Positions 58,858-64,000 of a DNA stretch of 64,000 nucleotides are shown one piece after another. The notes under the pieces are model-generated. The model was given only the letters and a program-made list of their open reading frames with translations. It made no database searches and was not told the origin of the DNA. A program made the translations under genes and the position numbers. The stretch covers positions 186,001 through 250,000 of the forward strand of contig JACRMN010000010.1 of assembly GCA_016214955.1 (NCBI GenBank), read 5' to 3'. Each line of letters begins with the position of its first letter. The stretch's first letter is position 1. Origin of the DNA: Deltaproteobacteria bacterium. GTDB taxonomy: Bacteria; Myxococcota; Myxococcia; Myxococcales; Anaeromyxobacteraceae.

Positions 58858-60780
58858 ATGCTCTCCCTCCGCTCGTGCACCCTGCTCCTGCTCGCGCTCG
58901 CCGCCTGCAACCAGCCCCGCGCCGTCCAGGCCACTCCCCAGGCCAGCCAGTCGGGCTGCAGCCTCTGCCACGGCTCCGCAGACAACGCGGCGCCCCCGCG
59001 GGCCCTCGCGGGCGCCACCTCCACCGGCGACCGGGCGGTGGGCGCCCACCAGGCGCACCTGCGGGGCGGGCGATTCCGGGGCCCGGTGGCCTGCACCGAG
59101 TGCCACCCGGCGCGCCCGACGGTGGGCACCACCGGCCACGGCGACGGCACCGTCGACATCCGCTTCGGGTCCCTGGCCACCACCGGTGGCCTCTCGCCGC
59201 GCTGGGATCCGGGCCAGCCCGGCTGCTCCGCCACCTACTGCCACGGCGGGACGCTGGCCGGGGGCTCGGTGGCCTCGCCCCAGTGGACCCGCGTGGACGG
59301 CACGCAGGCCGCCTGCGGCACCTGCCATGGCCTGCCGCCCTCCACCCTGAGCCGCGGCGGCGCCCATCCGCAGGTGGGGGGCGGCGTCACGGCCTGCGCC
59401 GCCTGCCACCCGCAGACCGTGAAGGCCGACGGCACCATCGACCTCGCCGCCGGGAAGCACATCGACGGCGTCGTCCAGGGGCCGCCCGCCGGCGGGACCT
59501 GCACCAGCTGTCACGGCGACCCGGGGCGGCAGCCGCCGGCCCTGGCGCCGGCGCCGCCCATCGACACCGCGGGTGGAGCGGCCAGCAACCAGCGAGGCGT
59601 GGGCGCCCACCTCGCCCACCTGCTGGCCGGCCCGATGGCGGGCCCCATCGCCTGCACCGAGTGCCACGCCTACCCGCCGGTGGGCGCGCACCCGAACGGC
59701 GCCGTCGACATGGCCTTCGGCCCGCTCGCCTCGCAGGGCGGCGCCTCGTCGTGGAACGGCGCCACTTGCGCCGTCTACTGCCACGGGGCGCGGCTCGACG
59801 GCGGCACCAACCGGTCGCCGGCCTGGACCACGGTCGACGGCTCCCAGGCCGCCTGCGGGACCTGCCACGGCCTGCCGCCGGCGGCGCTCTCCCGCGGCGG
59901 GAGCCACCCGGCGGCTCCCGGCGGCGTCACCGCCTGCGCCGGCTGCCACGCGCAGACCGTCCTGGCCGACGGCACCATCGACGTGGCGGGCGGCAGGCAC
60001 GTCGACGGCCTGGTCCAGGTTTCCCGCGTCCACCCCGACGGCTGGCGCGACCCCACCCAGCACGGCTACGCCGCCAGCCAGGGCGGCCTCCAGGCCTGCA
60101 CCTCCTGCCACGGCGCCACGCTCACCGGCGGCAGCGCCGGCGTCTCCTGCGACTCCTGCCATACCGGCGGGGCGGCATGGCGGACCACCTGCACCTTCTG
60201 CCACGGCGACGCCAACCGGGCGGCGGCGGTGGCGGTGAACCGCTTCGCGCCGCCGCGCGGCACCCGGGGCGAGATCCTGACGGCACAGCCGGCGGTGGGT
60301 GCGCACCAGCGCCACCTCACCGGCTCGGCGGCCTCCAGACCGGTGGCGTGCGGCGAGTGCCACGCCGTGGAGGCGGTGACCGGCATCGCCCACGCCGACG
60401 GGCAGGTCCAGCTCCGCTGGGGACCCCTGGCCACGGGCGCGGGCGCCCGGCCCACCTACGCGGGCACCAGCTGCTCGGCCAGCTACTGCCACGGCGCCTT
60501 CCCGGGCGGCGCAGCGGCGAGCCCCTCCTGGACCGGCGCGCCGATGACCTGCACCTCCTGCCACGGGGACCCGCCCCCCACCGGCGAACACGAGGTGAGC
60601 GAGCACCAGGCGGCCGGCTGTGCCGCCTGCCACGGCACCGGCTACTCCACCACCACCGCCAACCCTGCCTCGCACCTCGACGGCCTCAAGAACGTGGGCG
60701 GAGCGGGCTCGCGCATCAACTCCTGGAGCGCGGGCTCGCGCACGTGCGCGCCGGCGTGCCACGGCAGCGAGCAGTGGTGA
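58858..60780 (+). CDS. multihaem c-type cytochrome lipoprotein, CxxxxCH/CxxCH repeat family
   Basis: A 640-residue lipoprotein (lipobox LALAAC, with ATG 5 bases after CGGAG). I count 14 CxxCH motifs, two CxxxxCH (CSATYCH, CSASYCH) and two CxxxCH (CAVYCH, CAPACH), for up to 18 haems. The sequence is repetitive: blocks at about residues 55-210, 230-390 and 475-575 each run VGAHxxHL, CxECH, FGxLA, xYCHG, and the first two continue ACGTCHGLPP, GGVTACAxCHxQTVxADGTID. This fits the CxxxxCH/CxxCH family known from Geobacter and relatives. It is probably an outer-membrane or periplasmic electron carrier for extracellular electron transfer. No porin or other cytochrome gene is adjacent. Confidence 0.92.
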   Translation: MLSLRSCTLLLLALAACNQPRAVQATPQASQSGCSLCHGSADNAAPPRALAGATSTGDRAVGAHQAHLRGGRFRGPVACTECHPARPTVGTTGHGDGTVDIRFGSLATTGGLSPRWDPGQPGCSATYCHGGTLAGGSVASPQWTRVDGTQAACGTCHGLPPSTLSRGGAHPQVGGGVTACAACHPQTVKADGTIDLAAGKHIDGVVQGPPAGGTCTSCHGDPGRQPPALAPAPPIDTAGGAASNQRGVGAHLAHLLAGPMAGPIACTECHAYPPVGAHPNGAVDMAFGPLASQGGASSWNGATCAVYCHGARLDGGTNRSPAWTTVDGSQAACGTCHGLPPAALSRGGSHPAAPGGVTACAGCHAQTVLADGTIDVAGGRHVDGLVQVSRVHPDGWRDPTQHGYAASQGGLQACTSCHGATLTGGSAGVSCDSCHTGGAAWRTTCTFCHGDANRAAAVAVNRFAPPRGTRGEILTAQPAVGAHQRHLTGSAASRPVACGECHAVEAVTGIAHADGQVQLRWGPLATGAGARPTYAGTSCSASYCHGAFPGGAAASPSWTGAPMTCTSCHGDPPPTGEHEVSEHQAAGCAACHGTGYSTTTANPASHLDGLKNVGGAGSRINSWSAGSRTCAPACHGSEQW

Positions 60781-60788
60781 GCTAGACA

Positions 60789-60890
60789 CCGACCCCTGCC
60801 CTGAGCGAGGGCCCGCCCCGGCGGGCCCGAGTCGAAGGGTCGACCACGGCCCCGACCTCGACTTCGACTCGACCTCGACCCGGACCGGGG
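60789..60890. repeat. REP-like element copy 2 plus GACC-type tract
   Basis: The first 23 bases from 60789 are identical to the copy at 5833. The centre forms a perfect hairpin: GGGCCCGC (60809-60816) with GCGGGCCC (60821-60828), within the larger CCCTGAGCGAGGG ... CCCGAGTCGAAGGG inverted repeat. A degenerate CGACC/TCGACTTCGA tract follows to about 60890. It separates the multihaem gene from the DTW-domain gene and may also serve as terminator. Confidence 0.55.
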
Positions 60891-60912
60891 CCGCGCGGTA
60901 GAAGGGCTGCCC

Positions 60913-61503
60913 GTGCGCCGCACCCGCGTCCCCGATCTGGCGCTCCGCTGCCCCGGCTGCCTCTTCCGCCCCGAGGACTGCCTCTGCGCGGAGATCCCCC
61001 GCCTCACCCCGCCGGTGCCCTTCCTGATCCTGCGCCACGCCAGCGAGATCCGCCGGACCACCAACTCGGGCCGCTGGGCGGCCACCGCCCTGGCGGCGCC
61101 GGTGCTCGACTACGGCCGGGCCGGCACCGAGGCGCTCGACGAGGCGCCGCTCTCGGTCCCCGGCACCTGGGTGCTCTTCCCCTCCCCGGAGCCCACGCCT
61201 CCCTCTGCCGGGCTGCCGCGGCGGCTGGTGGTGCTCGACGCCTCCTGGTCGCAGGCGCGCCGGATGATCCAGCGGGTGCCGGCGCTGCAGGCCATGCCGC
61301 GGCTCTCGCTGCCGGCGCCGGCGGCCGAGCGGCTGCGCGCCCCCACGGTGGCGGGGGGAATGTCCACGCTGGAGGCGGTGGCCCGGGCGCTGGCCTGGCT
61401 GGGCCGCCCGGAGGACGCCGCCCGGCTCGACGCGCTGATGGCGGCCGCCGTGGCGCGCCAGCGGCGGCTGCGCGGCCAGCCCCTGTCGGGAGGCACGCGG
61501 TGA
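60913..61503 (+). CDS. DTW-domain tRNA-uridine aminocarboxypropyltransferase
   Basis: A 196-residue DTW-domain protein, the family that transfers the aminocarboxypropyl group of SAM to a tRNA uridine. The N-terminal CPGCLFRPEDCLCAEIP is the conserved cysteine-rich start, FLILRHASEIRRTTNSGR follows, and LVVLDASWSQARRMIQRVP holds the DxxW motif. The start is GTG after AAGGGC. Its stop overlaps the next gene by four bases (GTGA). It is within the usual length. Confidence 0.87.
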   Translation: MRRTRVPDLALRCPGCLFRPEDCLCAEIPRLTPPVPFLILRHASEIRRTTNSGRWAATALAAPVLDYGRAGTEALDEAPLSVPGTWVLFPSPEPTPPSAGLPRRLVVLDASWSQARRMIQRVPALQAMPRLSLPAPAAERLRAPTVAGGMSTLEAVARALAWLGRPEDAARLDALMAAAVARQRRLRGQPLSGGTR

Positions 61504-62465
61504 CCGCCCCCTTCGCGCCGGCCCGCTGGCTGCCGGGCCCCAACGCCCAGACCGTCTTCGCCAACCTGTGGCGGCCGCCCTCCGGCCTTCGCCCCCGCCG
61601 CGAGCGCTGGGAGCTGCCCGACGGCGACTTCCTCGACGTGGACCGGCACGGAGACCCGGACGGCCCCACCGCGGTGGTGCTCCACGGCCTCGAGGGCTCG
61701 TCGCGCGCCCCCTACGTGGTGCGGATGGTGTCGGCGCTCCAGGCACGCGGTCTCTCGGCGGTGGCGCTCAACTTCCGGGGCTGCTCCGGCACCATGAACC
61801 GGCTGCCGCGCCTGTACCACTCCGGCGAGACCGGCGATCTCGACCTGGCGGTGCGCCGGCTGGCTGCCGAGCGGCCCGGGCGCCCGCTGGCGGTGACCGG
61901 CTTCTCGCTGGGCGGCAACGTGACCGCCAAGTGGCTCGGCGAGCGCGGCGCGGGCCTTCCCGGGGAGGTGCGCGCCGGGGCGGTGATCTCCGTCCCCTTC
62001 GACCTCTCCGCCTGCGCCCGGACCATCGACGGCCCGGGCTTCTGGCCCTTCGTCTACCGCGAGCGCTTCCTGCGCATGCTGCGGGCCAAGGCGCTCGCCA
62101 AGGCCCGGGCCTTCCCGGCGCTCCTCGACGCTGCCGCCATCCCGGGCATCCACACCTTCGCCGACTTCGACGAGCAGGTGACCGCGCGCCTCCACGGGTT
62201 CACCGGGGCGCGCGACTACTGGGCCCGCTCCTCCTCCGGCCCATTCCTGTCCGGCGTCCGCGTGCCGCTGCTCCTGCTCTCCGCCGACGACGACCCCATG
62301 GTTCCGGCCGCCAGCCTGCCGCGCCCCGGACGGAGCCCGCACCTGACGGTGGAGGTGACGCGCGGCGGCGGGCACGTGGGCTTCGTGTCCGGGGCGCCGT
62401 GGGGCTTCCACTTCCACGCCGAGCGGCGGGCAGCCGACTTCGTGGCGGCGGCGCTGGCTAGTTGA
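61500..62465 (+). CDS. YheT-family alpha/beta hydrolase
   Basis: A 321-residue hydrolase of the YheT/UPF0017 type. It begins with the family-typical PARWLPGPNAQTVFANLWRPP, has LHGLEGSSRAPYVV for the oxyanion region, LNFRGCSGTMNRLPRLYHSGET, the nucleophile in VTGFSLGGNVTAKWLG and a C-terminal RGGGHVGFVSG with the catalytic His. Substrate unknown, possibly an ester or lipid. It starts with GTG overlapping the DTW gene. The last eight bases overlap the convergent Cache-HAMP gene. Confidence 0.9.
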   Translation: MTAPFAPARWLPGPNAQTVFANLWRPPSGLRPRRERWELPDGDFLDVDRHGDPDGPTAVVLHGLEGSSRAPYVVRMVSALQARGLSAVALNFRGCSGTMNRLPRLYHSGETGDLDLAVRRLAAERPGRPLAVTGFSLGGNVTAKWLGERGAGLPGEVRAGAVISVPFDLSACARTIDGPGFWPFVYRERFLRMLRAKALAKARAFPALLDAAAIPGIHTFADFDEQVTARLHGFTGARDYWARSSSGPFLSGVRVPLLLLSADDDPMVPAASLPRPGRSPHLTVEVTRGGGHVGFVSGAPWGFHFHAERRAADFVAAALAS

Positions 62466-63693
62466 GCCGGGGCGGCAGCGGCGGGGGCACCTGCGCCTGG
62501 TGGGGGGCTGCGGGCTGCACCGGACGCTGCCGGGCCGCCAGGCCCCGCAGCGTGGCGCCCACGTGGCGCAGGAACCTGGCGAAGAAGGTCTCGAAGGCCC
62601 CGATCTCGTCCTGGCGCCCCGCCTGGATCGAGGCGCCGACGTTGTAGTCCCCTCCTGCCAGGCACTCCGAGGCCTCCTCCATGTTGGTCATCATGGTCAC
62701 GAGGCGGCGGAAGATGAGCCGGTCGACGAGCAGGTAGATCAGCGCGGAGGCGACCAGGGCGAGGAGGGCGACGAAGCCCATGGCGCGGAGCAGCCCCGCG
62801 CGCATGGCGTGGTGGAGCGCGGTCAGGTCGCGCCGCACCACCATCCCGCCCACGATCCTCCCGCCCGAGTCGCGCAGCGGGAACGTGCCGCGCCCGTAGA
62901 CGGAGCCCTCCCGGCTGGTCTCGTCGAGGAGCCTGGCGGGGCCGGCCAGGCCGGCGACCACCTCGGCGTCGACCAGCCCGTCCGCGGTGGTGCTGTCCAC
63001 CAGCACGACGTCCGACCAGTCGCTCCAGTTGTTCCGGGCGCCGAGGCGGGCACGGGCCTTGGCCCACCGCTCCGGATCGAGGTGCTTCTTGGCGATGAGC
63101 AGGGCCACGTCGTCCCCGGACTGCGCCTTGATCCTCCCCAGGAAGTGGTCGATCTCCTCGGCCAGCTCCACGTACCCCGCCAGCCGGCCGTCGATGGTCC
63201 AGGGCCGGACCACCCGCAGCGCGAAGCTGGCCTTGCCCAGCTCCTTGCCGGCTGCCGTCTCGCGCCGGGCCATGGCCCTGTCGAGGGCCAGGTGCTCCAC
63301 CACGTCGCCGAACTTACCCGGCTCGTAGGCGCGGGCGAAGCATCGCTTCCCCTCGGCCTCCAGGAAGTACCAGTGGGTGATGTTGTGGTCGGCCTTGAGC
63401 CCCTGGGCGATGGGAGCCGCCAGGGCCAGCAGGCGCTCCCGGTCGCGGGCCAGGAAGGCCTCCCGCATGCCCGGGTGCGCGAGCAGGCCGTCCATCGCCG
63501 CCGAGAGCCTGGCGATCTCGGCCCGCTCCATGTCCTCGTAGGCGGCCTCGGCCCGGCGCAGGGCCTCCTCGGAGGCGGCGCGGGCCCCGCGCGTCGAGAG
63601 CTCCCAGACGAGGAAGGCCGCGGCCAGGCCCGCGACGGCCATGGTCGCCACCACGGCGAGGATGAGCTTCAGCCGGATCGATAGGTTCCGCAT
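62458..63693 (-). CDS. Cache-HAMP membrane protein without output domain
   Basis: A 411-residue inner-membrane protein. A first transmembrane helix (LILAVVATMAVAGLAAAFLVW, about residues 9-31) is followed by a large periplasmic Cache-like sensor domain (ITHWYFLEAEGKRCFARAYEPGK and GYVELAEEIDHFL are suggestive of the dCache type). The second helix is at about 305-324, then a HAMP-like region to about 385. After that only a Pro-rich tail (VPPPLPPRLN) is present: no kinase, diguanylate cyclase, methyl-acceptor or phosphatase domain. It could be a truncated or stand-alone sensor that acts through a partner. It is 13 bases downstream of another open frame on the same strand. Confidence 0.8.
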   Translation of the reverse strand: MRNLSIRLKLILAVVATMAVAGLAAAFLVWELSTRGARAASEEALRRAEAAYEDMERAEIARLSAAMDGLLAHPGMREAFLARDRERLLALAAPIAQGLKADHNITHWYFLEAEGKRCFARAYEPGKFGDVVEHLALDRAMARRETAAGKELGKASFALRVVRPWTIDGRLAGYVELAEEIDHFLGRIKAQSGDDVALLIAKKHLDPERWAKARARLGARNNWSDWSDVVLVDSTTADGLVDAEVVAGLAGPARLLDETSREGSVYGRGTFPLRDSGGRIVGGMVVRRDLTALHHAMRAGLLRAMGFVALLALVASALIYLLVDRLIFRRLVTMMTNMEEASECLAGGDYNVGASIQAGRQDEIGAFETFFARFLRHVGATLRGLAARQRPVQPAAPHQAQVPPPLPPRLN

Positions 63694-63706
63694 GCTCGGT
63701 CTCCTG

Positions 63707-64000
63707 TCAGAAGGGGTGCCCCAGCACCTCGGTGGCGGCGGCGCGCAGCTGCGCCAGCTGCTCGGGGTCGTCGGGGCTGTCGGGCGCGACCAGCTCCAGC
63801 GCCAGGCCGGCCTGCACGGCGATCCGCCCCCGCAGCTTGAAGCGGCTGGCGCCGGCGCCAGCCAGGTGCTCGTCGATCCTCTGGAGCAGGCCGTACAGCG
63901 CCCCGGTGGGCGGTGGTGGCGGCGATGACGGGCTCGGCCGGCCGCCGGCCCGGGCCGGCCGGCGCAGCAGGTCCGCGGCGGACAGGGCCAGCAGCGAGGG
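63707..64000 (-). CDS. C-terminal part of unidentified protein (cut by window edge)
   Basis: An open minus-strand frame runs from the window edge to a TGA at 63707-63709, giving the last 97 residues of a protein. The visible part is SLLALSAADLLRRPARAGG, a Pro/Ser linker, then LYGLLQRIDEHLAGAGASRFKLRGRIAVQAG, LALELVAPDSPDDPEQLAQLRAAATEVLG. Codon use is like that of neighbouring genes and the Cache-HAMP gene begins 13 bases later, so it is probably real and cotranscribed. The function and start lie beyond the window. Confidence 0.5.
   Translation of the reverse strand, partial: PSLLALSAADLLRRPARAGGRPSPSSPPPPPTGALYGLLQRIDEHLAGAGASRFKLRGRIAVQAGLALELVAPDSPDDPEQLAQLRAAATEVLGHPF

Noticed and set aside
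63641-63928. Plus-strand frame at the right end
   Set aside because: It opposes the start of the Cache-HAMP gene and the open frame upstream of it; composition is typical of antisense shadow and no start context is visible.

Overview
The window is very GC-rich, densely coding bacterial DNA with strong GC bias at third codon positions, tight operons (many GTGA/ATGA overlaps) and frequent GTG starts. Gene content points to a myxobacterial/deltaproteobacterial lineage, most likely an Anaeromyxobacter-like member of Myxococcota: a selenocysteine formate dehydrogenase, a multihaem lipoprotein with mixed CxxCH/CxxxCH/CxxxxCH motifs, a short zinc-finger protein resembling ones I recall from myxobacteria, and several branched-chain-amino-acid-type (HAAT/Liv) ABC transporters. 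The taxon is inferred from gene content only.

Layout. 0-9.3 kb: an acyl-CoA ligase, a GNAT acetyltransferase, a large secreted multicopper oxidase, then a nitrogen block in which an ammonium transporter and an unknown exported protein each have a good sigma-54 promoter, then a PilZ protein overlapping an HU-like protein. 9.3-13.4 kb: a lipoprotein, mnmA, a soluble histidine kinase, a CCA-adding-type enzyme and tRNA-Arg(CCT). 13.4-18 kb: an unusual sulfur/methionine cluster (TusA-like, DsrE-like, TusA-like::MetE-core fusion, CusF-like lipoprotein), divergent from formate-tetrahydrofolate ligase. 18-33 kb: a long leftward fatty/organic-acid catabolic block: livK-livG-livF-acyl-CoA ligase-livM-livH-nitronate monooxygenase-enoyl-CoA hydratase, then a FadB-type enzyme, two thiolases and an EF-G paralogue. 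33-40 kb: an APH-like kinase, a queuosine-precursor transporter and a second complete Liv operon (livKHMGF) followed by a methyltransferase. 40.9-43 kb: an ACT-domain protein, a patatin and the zinc-finger protein. 43-50.6 kb: a third Liv system (livGFKHM) that runs directly into the three-subunit NAD(P) transhydrogenase genes. 50.7-62.5 kb: a class I CoA-transferase, the fdnGHI-fdhE operon with an in-frame UGA (Sec196) and a clear SECIS hairpin, an alpha/beta hydrolase, the multihaem protein, a DTW-domain tRNA enzyme and a YheT-like hydrolase. The right end holds a Cache-HAMP membrane protein without an output domain and the C-terminal end of an unidentified protein cut by the window.

Together the genes describe a metabolically flexible soil/sediment organism that imports and activates organic acids, degrades them by beta-oxidation, moves reducing equivalents between NADH and NADPH, oxidises formate in the periplasm and probably uses extracytoplasmic metal/electron chemistry (multihaem protein, multicopper oxidase). 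The most noteworthy observations are the TusA/DsrE/TusA-MetE cluster, and the paired sigma-54 promoters of amt and its neighbour, which share palindromic half-sites at almost the same distance upstream. No CRISPR array, insertion sequence, integrase or rRNA was seen.
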